Shown: one piece after another, positions 8,372 to 15,914 of the stretch
Layout of the letters: every line of letters begins with the position of its first letter
Numbering within the stretch: the first letter of the stretch is position 1
Virus record (IMG/VR): IMGVR_UViG_3300044630_001055
Location: 16,687 to 80,686 of that record
Origin: a virus
Strand: one strand, 5' to 3'
Length of the DNA: 64,000 bases
Notes under the pieces: generated by a model
What the model was told of the DNA's origin: nothing
The model's input: only the letters and a program-made list of their open reading frames with translations
Database searches by the model: none
Made by a program: the position numbers and the translations under genes

Positions 8372-9493
8372 TTATCGTATGATTGATTCTTTTACTAATT
8401 GTTGGAGTTGATTAACTGCCAACCTAGCTTCGTTTTGTGTTATAGTATCACCTTTCTTTTCTGCATTATATTCTTCAACTGCTTTTGCTATTATTTCATT
8501 GGGTATATCCATTTTTTCTATATTATCGGCTATTACTGAAAGAAATTGCTCCATTGCCTTTTCTTCATCACTATCAGTATCACCAGCAAATAATGCTGCC
8601 TTACCAACCCCAGCTATAATAGTTTCTTCAACAACATGCGGAATGAATCCACTAACACACTTTGCGGCAAATGCACCAGCACCAGCTCCCAATCCACCTG
8701 TCACAACACCAAGTACAACCCCTAATGCAAACTTTTTAGCAACACTTTTTACTGCTTTCTTTTGTGGTTCGGTCATATCAATACCATCTTTCCACATTGC
8801 AATTCCTGTTGCAGCATCTTTAAATGTATGAACTTCGTGTTTAAACCCTTTTTTAAGAGCATGGTAAGCACCGACTGCTTTATCTTTTAATGCCTTACCC
8901 CAACTTCTTCTTTCTGGTGTATCACCTTTATGTACTTTTTCTTTAAAAAATGCTTTTTCTTCTTCCGCCCAATCTTTGATACCATCTTTAATTGCTCTAA
9001 CATACACTTTTGGTTTTGTTACTGCGGTTTTTACATTTTTTCTTAAACCAGCTTCATCATCACTACCTGATGAATGAGCTGCTATTTTAGCTTGTGTTTC
9101 TTTTTCTGTATCCATTCTAGCTGCCATAGCAGGGTCTGCTGTAAATAATTGAGCTTTTACTTGTGGTGATGGTTCGTTTGAGGATGGTTTTTCAGATTGC
9201 GGTGTTTTTTCATCACCACCTTTTTTAGTATTATTAATTGATGGTACTGATTTTCCATCTTTTTCACTACCCAATGATTTGTTTATTGCTTTTCTTTCTG
9301 GTGTCCCATCCTTTGGAAGTGTTTTTTCAGCAGCAATTCTACCTGCACTATCTTTGGGTAATCTTAACAAATTACCAACAATACCTTCGGTATCTTCACC
9401 TTTGGAGTTTTTGTATTTTATCTTTTTATTTAACGCAGGATTACTAAAATTTTTATCATCTGCCTCCGTTACTAACTTTGATAATCTAATCAT
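8372..9493 (-). CDS. unknown protein with possible capsid-targeting N-terminus
   Basis: 373 residues, no recognised family. The N-terminus MIRLSKLVTEADD resembles the T4 capsid-targeting leader, a short basic/hydrophobic stretch ending in hydrophobic-x-x-Glu before Ala, where the T4 prohead protease cuts. Residues ~60-200 are Lys/Ser/Glu-rich and probably disordered, with DGTPERKAINKS and GDTPERRSWGKA as a short internal repeat. Residues ~245-300 form a Gly/Ala/Val-rich hydrophobic stretch (FALGVVLGVVTGGLGAGAGA) that could be membrane-active. A charged helical tail follows. It sits alone between two terminators, downstream of the endolysin. An internal head protein is one guess; a holin-like role cannot be excluded. 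Confidence 0.6.
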   Translation of the reverse strand: MIRLSKLVTEADDKNFSNPALNKKIKYKNSKGEDTEGIVGNLLRLPKDSAGRIAAEKTLPKDGTPERKAINKSLGSEKDGKSVPSINNTKKGGDEKTPQSEKPSSNEPSPQVKAQLFTADPAMAARMDTEKETQAKIAAHSSGSDDEAGLRKNVKTAVTKPKVYVRAIKDGIKDWAEEEKAFFKEKVHKGDTPERRSWGKALKDKAVGAYHALKKGFKHEVHTFKDAATGIAMWKDGIDMTEPQKKAVKSVAKKFALGVVLGVVTGGLGAGAGAFAAKCVSGFIPHVVEETIIAGVGKAALFAGDTDSDEEKAMEQFLSVIADNIEKMDIPNEIIAKAVEEYNAEKKGDTITQNEARLAVNQLQQLVKESIIR

Positions 9494-9515
9494 TGAAAAT
9501 ATATTTATTATATAC

Positions 9516-9523
9516 TATAAATA
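9516..9523 (-). promoter_or_regulatory. TATTTATA phage motif upstream of the 373-residue protein gene
   Basis: The coding strand reads AATATTTATAGTATATA, 23 bases before the ATG. Nearly the same string occurs upstream of the secreted nuclease (14563-14570). It follows directly on a terminator, so this gene needs a promoter here. Confidence 0.5.
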
Positions 9524-9530
9524 TTGTGAA

Positions 9531-9563
9531 ATAAAAAAGGAGGAATAAATCCTCCCTTTTTTT
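9531..9563 (-). terminator. intrinsic terminator after endolysin
   Basis: On the transcript, GGAGGA (555-550) pairs with TCCTCC (544-539) around a short A/T loop, flanked by A-rich and T-rich runs. It overlaps the endolysin stop codon. Confidence 0.75.
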
Positions 9564-10434
9564 ATGCTAATAAGTGATAGTATTCTTTGAAGTGTTTGAT
9601 TCTGTCTGCCAAACCAATTGTACCTCCGTTTACTCTTTTAGTAATCTTTGTTACAACTGCATCCGAACTTCCTTCATCTGCCATCTTATGTAATCCATTT
9701 TTAGAAAAAAACCAAGCTGCTGATAATAATGCATATGGACCAGCTACTTTATCCTGATTAACTGTCATATCTTCACCAATTGATTTACCAAATGCAGTAT
9801 AATTTTCTTTTCCAGTCAATTGGATATATCCTCTTCCTCTGAATTTGTATCCCTCTCCACTACTTTCAGGTCCGTTACCCATTCTACCACCATATACTCT
9901 ATTTGCAATCTTTTCCGGCTTTCTTTCGTAAGCTGCTGCTAATGCTGAAGTTGGGAAGTACTTTTTGAATATACCCATCAAACCTTTTGCAGAATAGTTT
10001 AGGTTTTCTTGCGTTGCACGGAATCCTCCACTTTCGTGTCCACATTGTGCTAAGAAGTGTGCTAATCTTAACGGTGTATTGATACCGAACTTTGCAGCAG
10101 TATCAGGAATCATTGCAATTACATTATCAGGAATATGACCTTTTAATTTTGCCAAATTCAATCCAGCTACACTTACCACCGGTGTAGATGAAACAGGTTG
10201 TGGTGCAGGTACAGTAGCGGTTGGTTGTGCTACTGGTTTTGGAATTTGGGTAACTCCCATAATTTTGTTCCAAGTATTAGGTCCAACAATACCATCGGCA
10301 GTTAAACCATTCTTTGCTTGCCATGCTTTTACAGCATCTTCCGTTTTAGGACCGAAGTTACCAATTGGTTCTAAACCCAATTTGGCTTGTAACTTCTTAA
10401 CATCTTCGTTATTATCGCCTCTTTTTAATAACAT
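9562..10434 (-). CDS. endolysin: peptidoglycan-binding domain plus GH19 chitinase-like lysozyme
   Basis: 290 residues, two domains. Residues 1-60 are a PG_binding_1 module (LKRGDNNEDVKKLQAKLG, then FGPKTEDAVKAWQAKNGL and DGIVGPNTW). A Pro/Thr/Ala/Val-rich linker spans ~63-90. Residues ~100-290 are a glycoside hydrolase family 19 domain: HFLAQCGHESGGF carries the catalytic Glu134, followed by ENLNYSAKGL, FRGRGYIQLTGKENY and a C-terminal KRVNGGTIGLADR. GH19 phage endolysins cut the glycan backbone of peptidoglycan at lysis. There is no signal peptide, so release would need a holin, which I could not identify in the window. Confidence 0.93.
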   Translation of the reverse strand: MLLKRGDNNEDVKKLQAKLGLEPIGNFGPKTEDAVKAWQAKNGLTADGIVGPNTWNKIMGVTQIPKPVAQPTATVPAPQPVSSTPVVSVAGLNLAKLKGHIPDNVIAMIPDTAAKFGINTPLRLAHFLAQCGHESGGFRATQENLNYSAKGLMGIFKKYFPTSALAAAYERKPEKIANRVYGGRMGNGPESSGEGYKFRGRGYIQLTGKENYTAFGKSIGEDMTVNQDKVAGPYALLSAAWFFSKNGLHKMADEGSSDAVVTKITKRVNGGTIGLADRIKHFKEYYHLLA

Positions 10435-10448
10435 TTCTTAAATATTGT

Positions 10449-10874
10449 TTAATTAGTGGTTGTAACTTCTTCTTTTTCCTCACCAAATGATATTACCTCA
10501 AAAACACGAGTTTGTATCTTTTTAGTTCCGGTTGCGTTTGTTAATATGATTGAATTCTTAAACTTAGGCCAATCAATTACAAAATTGGAGTTCAATACCC
10601 CACCATTCTCCTCTTTAACTAATTCGTTAAGAGCATTAATTGTGTATAAGGTATTAGATTCCTTTTTTCTATGTATTAATATAGTGTTTTCTAACGGAGT
10701 TGCCGGTTGAAAAGCTGTATCTATGTTGTATGTAATAAACAATTCCTCTAAATTGGATTTGTTTTGTAGAATATAAATATAGTTGTAAACTATATGATAT
10801 ATTTCTCTAATTTGTTGTAGAGTGTTTTGTAACTCTTCTTTTGTTGTAAACGTGCAAAGTAACTGTGTCTTCAT
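10449..10874 (-). CDS. conserved phage protein of unknown function
   Basis: 141 residues. No domain is recognised. The N-terminal half is a charged helix (TTKEELQNTLQQIREIYHIVYNYIYILQN). The middle contains NTILIHRKKESNTLYTINALNELV and the end contains NSNFVIDWPKFKNSIILTN and KIQTRVFEVISFGEE, a strand-rich pattern that I believe recurs in T4-like phages of marine bacteria. It lies 14 bases upstream of the endolysin gene and is preceded by copies of the phage motif, so it probably heads a late unit with endolysin. Confidence 0.65.
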   Translation of the reverse strand: MKTQLLCTFTTKEELQNTLQQIREIYHIVYNYIYILQNKSNLEELFITYNIDTAFQPATPLENTILIHRKKESNTLYTINALNELVKEENGGVLNSNFVIDWPKFKNSIILTNATGTKKIQTRVFEVISFGEEKEEVTTTN

Positions 10875-10902
10875 CTATCCTTCTTTGTAATTCTTATTCA
10901 TA

Positions 10903-10910
10903 AATAAATA
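10903..10910 (-). promoter_or_regulatory. TATTTAT-type phage motif upstream of the 141-residue gene
   Basis: The coding strand reads TTAATATTTATTTATGAA, containing two overlapping copies of the core, 25-29 bases before the ATG. Confidence 0.4.
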
Positions 10911-10940
10911 TTAAATTACAAATGAAACATAGTTTTGGAG

Positions 10941-13172
10941 TTATTTTTTAGCTTTACTCTGCAAACAATCTCTGATATCTTTACCAAAATAACTTGCTAC
11001 TTTTTGAGTAGTACCTGCGGTTCTCCACTGGTCATTAAATAATTCAACCTCCTTACCCTCATTCATTACACTTACCTTTTCACCACCAGGTGTTACTCTT
11101 GATTTTTTCAAAAGATGTTCTTTAAGTCCATTTTTACCTTCAGATGTACTTAAATCACCATTGTATCCACTTTGTTCAGCTATACAATTTCTAATCATAG
11201 ATGGTTTTACGCCATTAAAACCCATTTGTATTAACATTGCATCATCATCCGCATCATCTAAATCTATGTAAGTTCCCAAATGCATTGCATCCATTACACC
11301 AGAAATATAAGCTTGGGTATGCTTCCCATTATCTGCATTTGGCTTTGTATCAGGATGATACCCATCAGGCTCATCATCTTTAAACAATTGATTAGTTACT
11401 TCGGTATGAACGGCGGTTACAATATCTTTTTCAGTTTGCTTTATAGCTTTAGTTTCATCATTTACACCAAATTCTCCTAATTTAATTGCTATTTTTCCAA
11501 ATGGTTCATATGGTAATCCTATTTGACCTAATGATTTAATAGGACCAACTTCGTTTCCATTATCATCTTTATAAAAAGTTCCCTCATCTTTTTCTACAAT
11601 ACGTGAATTTCCTTGCTCATCATATAATCTACTATTAGAATATTCGTTCATTAATTCTAATTTTTTGGAAGTGGGTAAATTTTTCCAATCTTTTACTTTA
11701 GATTGGATGTATTTTGAAAATCTATGTTTACCATCGGTGGCAATGCCATCCAATACATTCATATAGTTTTTCATTTTTGGAGATTCACACGCACTAACTA
11801 CCAAATCATCAATTTTAATTTTAGCTTGACTTTTTACAGTAGCTGCTGCAGCATTTGATACTTTTTGAATTCCCTCTTCAATTGTATTAGAAACCCCAAC
11901 TGATACATCATCCCCAAATTTAATTTGCATTAATCTTAATCTTTGTGCTGGAGTTGTGTTGTTTTGTGGGTCTTTAACTTCTGAATCTTTTTTATTTGAA
12001 ATACTAACTATTGCGGTTCTTCCATTTTTATCCTTTCCTATTGCAAATGTATCGTGATAACTTTTAAATTTTTTAAATAATTTTAATTGATGTGCATAAT
12101 ATTGCTTATCATCACCTTCGGATTTTACAACCATATCTTCTAAGTGAGCTTGAACTGCATCATTTAATTCTGTCGTTGATTGTACAACTTTATGTGGTTG
12201 TGAAGTATCTAATTTAGATTCATTTAATCTGTTAATGGTTGATAACCCACCGGCATATGCAGCTCGCATCCATTCCATATACGCTTTTTCATTATTATCA
12301 AAACCTGTTTTTCCTGGTTTACTAAATACACTATCCGAATCCGATTGTGCTTTTTGTAAATTAACTTCCGCAAATACTTCTCTTTCGGCTAATATTGTTA
12401 AAAATTCATCACTATCTGATTTTAATCCCAATGATATAGCAAATTTTTTCTCTTCAACATTTAATTTTTTTCCTATTAATTCTTTTGTTTTTGTTTGTAT
12501 TTTTTCTGAATTTTCTTTTTTAAATTCATCTAAATTATTAATTGAATTGCAGTATTTAGATTCACCCTCACTAGCCACAGGACCACCAGCCCCAGCTATA
12601 CCTTTTTCTCTATTTAATTCAACCTCATTTTGGTATTTAGTTATTGTATCAAAATTACCTTCATTTAAGTCATTAACAATTTCTTGTTGAGTAGGTCCAT
12701 TAGGTGCATCTTTATAATTTTTATTTTTGGTATCAAATCCACTTCTATCAACATTTGTAGCTTCTTCTTTTGATTTGGGTTGCTCTTTTGATTGAGGTTC
12801 TGCTTTTGGTTTTGGTGTTTGCTCCTCACCACCTCTTTGTGATTGGTAATCACCACCAAACAAATCCGAACCTGCTACTTTTTTAGGTTTATCTTCATCA
12901 TCGGCTTTCATTGTGTGAGTTCCATCTTTTACAGCCGCATCTCTTGCTTCCTTTGATTTAAATACGGAAGTTTTACCTGTATCTTTTTTGGTTGCGGTAA
13001 ATGTATCATCCGCTTCCATTAAATTTTTTAATAGTTCGTGTTTTATTTCACCCAACCCCATTTCGGTTAATACTAAAGATAGTTCGGTTAAATGTTTTGA
13101 GTTCTTTGGATTTGGCATACCATTATCCACTCTATAAGCCCACTCTTCTAATATATTGTTAATTAAAGACAT
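10941..13172 (-). CDS. large unknown protein, possible internal head protein
   Basis: 743 residues, no assigned family. It begins MSLINNILEEWAYRV. At residues ~51-60 it has LMEADDTFTATKKDTG then SVFKSKEARDAAVK, a block I recall from long hypothetical proteins of T4-like marine phages. LMEADD resembles a T4 prohead-protease cut site, as does LVTEADD in the 373-residue protein nearby. Residues ~75-160 are Lys/Glu/Gln/Pro-rich and probably disordered. The rest (~180-743) looks globular, with GRTAIVSISNKKDSE and PDGYHPDTKPNADNGKHTQAYI. There is no signal peptide or membrane segment. Co-packaging in the head is inferred only from the leader-like site; nothing shows a biochemical activity. Confidence 0.6.
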   Translation of the reverse strand: MSLINNILEEWAYRVDNGMPNPKNSKHLTELSLVLTEMGLGEIKHELLKNLMEADDTFTATKKDTGKTSVFKSKEARDAAVKDGTHTMKADDEDKPKKVAGSDLFGGDYQSQRGGEEQTPKPKAEPQSKEQPKSKEEATNVDRSGFDTKNKNYKDAPNGPTQQEIVNDLNEGNFDTITKYQNEVELNREKGIAGAGGPVASEGESKYCNSINNLDEFKKENSEKIQTKTKELIGKKLNVEEKKFAISLGLKSDSDEFLTILAEREVFAEVNLQKAQSDSDSVFSKPGKTGFDNNEKAYMEWMRAAYAGGLSTINRLNESKLDTSQPHKVVQSTTELNDAVQAHLEDMVVKSEGDDKQYYAHQLKLFKKFKSYHDTFAIGKDKNGRTAIVSISNKKDSEVKDPQNNTTPAQRLRLMQIKFGDDVSVGVSNTIEEGIQKVSNAAAATVKSQAKIKIDDLVVSACESPKMKNYMNVLDGIATDGKHRFSKYIQSKVKDWKNLPTSKKLELMNEYSNSRLYDEQGNSRIVEKDEGTFYKDDNGNEVGPIKSLGQIGLPYEPFGKIAIKLGEFGVNDETKAIKQTEKDIVTAVHTEVTNQLFKDDEPDGYHPDTKPNADNGKHTQAYISGVMDAMHLGTYIDLDDADDDAMLIQMGFNGVKPSMIRNCIAEQSGYNGDLSTSEGKNGLKEHLLKKSRVTPGGEKVSVMNEGKEVELFNDQWRTAGTTQKVASYFGKDIRDCLQSKAKK

Positions 13173-13179
13173 TATTTTT

Positions 13180-13824
13180 CTATTTTATTAGGTTATGCTT
13201 AACCAATTGTTTGAATAAGTATTCTGATATCTTCCTATCCGATGGAAAATGTACACCACTTAATTCTCTTACTCTTTTTATTTTGTGATAAAATTTATCT
13301 ATTTCTTCTGCCGCTTCGGGTTTTATTTTTCCAAAGTGATATAATGTTACTAAAAAATCTAATGAATGTCCTGATGGGTATGATGCCGAATTTGCATCGG
13401 TTGTTACTATTGCATACAATTCCAATCCCAATTCTCTTGCCAATTGATATGGTCTTGGGCGGTTGAATTTATCTTTAAGATAAAACAATACCGGGTCTAT
13501 ATCAAAACACCAATTCTTTACCTGTTCGGTAGTGACATTTAATCCCAATTTTCTACCAGCTAATGCTAAAAAATCGTGATGATTATGCTCTAATAATTTA
13601 CAAAATTTAAAGTCATCAGCATCAGCTTTTTTTGTAATTTCAACCAAATATTCTAATTCCTTTTTGGTTTCATCTGATGAATTGGTTGGAAATGGATGAT
13701 TTTCTAATATATCCTTTACTATACCCTTATTAATACAATCCTGTAAGATACCAGCTCTATCAGCTTTTACCTTATCATCTTGCTCTTTGGGTGGATTACC
13801 AAATTTTATATCATCCAAATTCAT
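13180..13824 (-). CDS. soluble PAP2-superfamily phosphatase
   Basis: 214 residues with all three signature motifs of the PAP2 / vanadium-haloperoxidase superfamily: KX6RP (Lys117 to Arg124-Pro125), PSGH (150-153) and RX5HX3D (Arg186, His192, Asp196). The histidines and arginines form the phosphate-binding and phospho-histidine active site. Unlike membrane lipid phosphatases of this group it has no transmembrane helices or signal peptide, so it should be cytoplasmic or virion-borne. The substrate is unknown; nucleotides, polyphosphate or a phospholipid head group are possibilities. It lies 7 bases upstream of the 743-residue protein gene and is probably co-transcribed with it. Confidence 0.85.
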   Translation of the reverse strand: MNLDDIKFGNPPKEQDDKVKADRAGILQDCINKGIVKDILENHPFPTNSSDETKKELEYLVEITKKADADDFKFCKLLEHNHHDFLALAGRKLGLNVTTEQVKNWCFDIDPVLFYLKDKFNRPRPYQLARELGLELYAIVTTDANSASYPSGHSLDFLVTLYHFGKIKPEAAEEIDKFYHKIKRVRELSGVHFPSDRKISEYLFKQLVKHNLIK

Positions 13825-13906
13825 ATATATAAGTATTAATTGAAAAGAAACTCATTTCTAATCAAACATTTTGTTGTTGGTATGCTGCGGTTTAAATAAC
13901 CTATAT

Positions 13907-14536
13907 TTATTTAAATTTAAATCCGGTCAATTTTTCTATTTGTGTAATCGGTACTTCGTTATTTTGGAATCCATCGGCCGGTGATAAATCATTGTTGAAT
14001 AGATATGCGTGCCATTTTCCTGCTACCTGAACTACTTTCCAGCATTGTGTAGGAACTGATACTAACCCTATTTTCTTTGCTTCACCAACTGAACCACTCC
14101 ATACTCTTACTTTTGAACTAATCATTGCCCAATTTCGGGTTGCAGTTTCTAATGATTTCCAATCCCCTGCATTTAATCTATGAGTTTGTGCTACCATATT
14201 ACTAAAATAGAAACATTCATCCTGCACCGCTTGAGTTTGACAAAGGTTGTCCGCCGCCGGCATTACATGTCCTCTATCGTATCCACTTTTTAGGTAATAA
14301 AATGCAATATTAGTTTCATCTACCAATTGTGGGTCAGGTTTAAAGTTATCTTTTCTTTTTAGGGGTGTTGGACAACCTACCATTGCTTTTGTTGTTTCCC
14401 ATTCCACTAATACTGGGTATCTTTTTGATTTACTGAAGTGTGTTGTGTAGTTTGTGTGTTTGATTACTACGATGTCTTGTGCTCTTACAACAATTAATGT
14501 AAAAAAGAACAATAGAGATAAACCTAATTTTTTCAT
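13907..14536 (-). CDS. secreted DNA/RNA non-specific endonuclease (NUC1/EndA family)
   Basis: 209 residues. The N-terminus is a signal peptide: two lysines, a hydrophobic core LGLSLLFFFTLIVV and a probable cut after RA at residue ~19. The family motif DRGHVMPAADN (residues 87-97) supplies catalytic His90. The metal-binding asparagine is probably Asn113 in FYFSNM or Asn122 in NAGDW, with Glu130 a few residues on. Such enzymes degrade DNA and RNA without sequence preference. The signal peptide implies export to periplasm or medium, so likely roles are digesting DNA at or after lysis, or attacking incoming competitor DNA. It has its own TATTTATA motif upstream. Confidence 0.9.
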   Translation of the reverse strand: MKKLGLSLLFFFTLIVVRAQDIVVIKHTNYTTHFSKSKRYPVLVEWETTKAMVGCPTPLKRKDNFKPDPQLVDETNIAFYYLKSGYDRGHVMPAADNLCQTQAVQDECFYFSNMVAQTHRLNAGDWKSLETATRNWAMISSKVRVWSGSVGEAKKIGLVSVPTQCWKVVQVAGKWHAYLFNNDLSPADGFQNNEVPITQIEKLTGFKFK

Positions 14537-14562
14537 ATGTTATAGTATTGTTTTGTATATAC

Positions 14563-14570
14563 TATAAATA
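14563..14570 (-). promoter_or_regulatory. TATTTATA phage motif upstream of the secreted nuclease
   Basis: The coding strand reads CATATTTATAGTATATAC, 27 bases before the ATG. Confidence 0.5.
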
Positions 14571-14577
14571 TGGTTTT

Positions 14578-15864
14578 CTACACTTTTCCATAATCCAAAC
14601 CCCAACTTGCTTTGATTGGAAACCCACCCTCTTCAATGATTTCTTTCAAATCCTTAATCTTATTCTTATCCACATTCGTAGGAACATCAAATAGAAACGA
14701 GTCATAAGTATATAAACTAAATCCGATTCCACTATTTCTAATGTAATCTAATATCTTTTTCATCTTATCAATGTTCATTTCAGTCTCTAAGGCTTGTAGA
14801 AGATAGTTAAACACCTTTTGTGGATTTGAACCCTCTATCCAACTTAGGGGTATTCTACGATATTTGGTTTGTAGGTATCCGTTTTGTTGTGTTTCAATCC
14901 ATAATCCATCTATGTAATCAGCTACTGCGTTTAGATATGGAATTTGACGGAATGTATCATCGATTCCCCCATATAGTAATTGGAATGTAATACCCTTACC
15001 CTCATTTACATCACATCCATATTGTTCGGCTAACCACTCATGCACATTACCATCCGGCATATCAAACTTAATCAACTTACCAATAAGACGGGGGTGGTAT
15101 GCATTATAATCCATTTGTAGGAATATCCCATCGGAAACGAAACACTCCCTACTACCATCCGATTTATTGAGAGCGGCATAGTTCACACCACCATGTCGAT
15201 TTGAAGGTCTACCCGTTACCGTAAATGGATTGTATTCCGTAAACACTTTACTATCATCTGTCAAATGTCTAATAGCTTGATTCCATCTATCAGTAAATTT
15301 TTTCCTATCGACCCGAATCCCATATCCCTCCATTTCTGAAAGTGTGGGTATGAATGTTTGGTTATACCATCGATATGTGTTAGAATCTGAATTATTGGAA
15401 TAGTATTTAATGAATTGTGGTTCTATTACTTCCACAATCTTCATTAAAGGAATGGATTGAATTAAGTCATCTCTATACCCTTTATGAGTTAGCGTTGATA
15501 ATAAAGGATTTAAAGGTGCCTCATAATCAATAACCTCACCTGTCCTTACAAAGTATTCCGAATCTACATCATATAGATTTACCGAAACATAAAGAGAGTG
15601 TAATATTTTTTTCTTTTGGAATACCCACTTCTTACCATTGGTATTTAGTATCGATTTAACGTCCGATACTTTGATTGTAAGAGCATCTGCGTGTTGAATT
15701 GGTAAAACATACAACTCATCCAAACATCGTACCAGTATGAGAGAAAGATTAGTATGAAGAGGATGCTTTGAGTTATCAACCCATAGTGGATACCATATAG
15801 ATACTTCGGTTTCCAGCTTATCTTTCAACCAATTTACTTCCTCTATGGATTCTATAACTTTCAT
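14578..15864 (-). CDS. small divergent family-A DNA polymerase
   Basis: 428 residues from the ATG at 15864. That start is chosen because the upstream in-frame candidate (GTG at 15891) lies inside the tmRNA terminator, whereas this ATG follows a perfect promoter by four bases. Family-A landmarks are TGRPSNRHGGVNYAAL (217 on), motif A MDYNAYHPRL (Asp252), motif B KGITFQLLYGG (Lys290, Phe294, Tyr298, Gly299) and motif C LYTYDSFLF (Asp388). Deviations: the O-helix arginine position (286) is valine, and the usual HDE of motif C reads YDS. Residues 1-130 occupy the place of a 3'-5' exonuclease domain, but no DxE motif is visible. It is far shorter than T7 polymerase (704). Likely a DNA polymerase lacking proofreading. 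Confidence 0.75.
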   Translation of the reverse strand: MKVIESIEEVNWLKDKLETEVSIWYPLWVDNSKHPLHTNLSLILVRCLDELYVLPIQHADALTIKVSDVKSILNTNGKKWVFQKKKILHSLYVSVNLYDVDSEYFVRTGEVIDYEAPLNPLLSTLTHKGYRDDLIQSIPLMKIVEVIEPQFIKYYSNNSDSNTYRWYNQTFIPTLSEMEGYGIRVDRKKFTDRWNQAIRHLTDDSKVFTEYNPFTVTGRPSNRHGGVNYAALNKSDGSRECFVSDGIFLQMDYNAYHPRLIGKLIKFDMPDGNVHEWLAEQYGCDVNEGKGITFQLLYGGIDDTFRQIPYLNAVADYIDGLWIETQQNGYLQTKYRRIPLSWIEGSNPQKVFNYLLQALETEMNIDKMKKILDYIRNSGIGFSLYTYDSFLFDVPTNVDKNKIKDLKEIIEEGGFPIKASWGLDYGKV

Positions 15865-15868
15865 TTTA

Positions 15869-15900
15869 CAAAGATACAAAAAAAATCCCACAATTCCAAA
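15869..15900 (-). promoter_or_regulatory. Bacteroidota-type promoter for the family-A polymerase
   Basis: Coding strand: TTTG (15897-15900), 20-base spacer, TATCTTTG (15869-15876), four bases before the ATG. The -33 box and spacer overlap the tmRNA terminator. Confidence 0.75.
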
Positions 15901-15913
15901 TGGAAAAGTGGGA
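15878..15913 (-). terminator. intrinsic terminator of the tmRNA
   Basis: On the transcript, CCCAC (912-908) pairs with GTGGG (891-887) and inner TTCC with GGAA around an ATTT loop, separated by a 2x2 internal loop. Eight T residues follow (885-878). It starts two bases after the tmRNA CCA end. Confidence 0.8.
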
Positions 15914-15914
15914 G

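Noticed and set aside
12665-12859. 64-codon minus-strand frame inside the 743-residue gene
   Set aside because: It is an alternative frame of a Lys/Gln/Glu-rich region; the composition reflects the main frame.
15865-15891. Upstream GTG start for the polymerase adding nine residues
   Set aside because: This start lies within the tmRNA terminator and upstream of the -7 box, so it would not be transcribed from the polymerase promoter.
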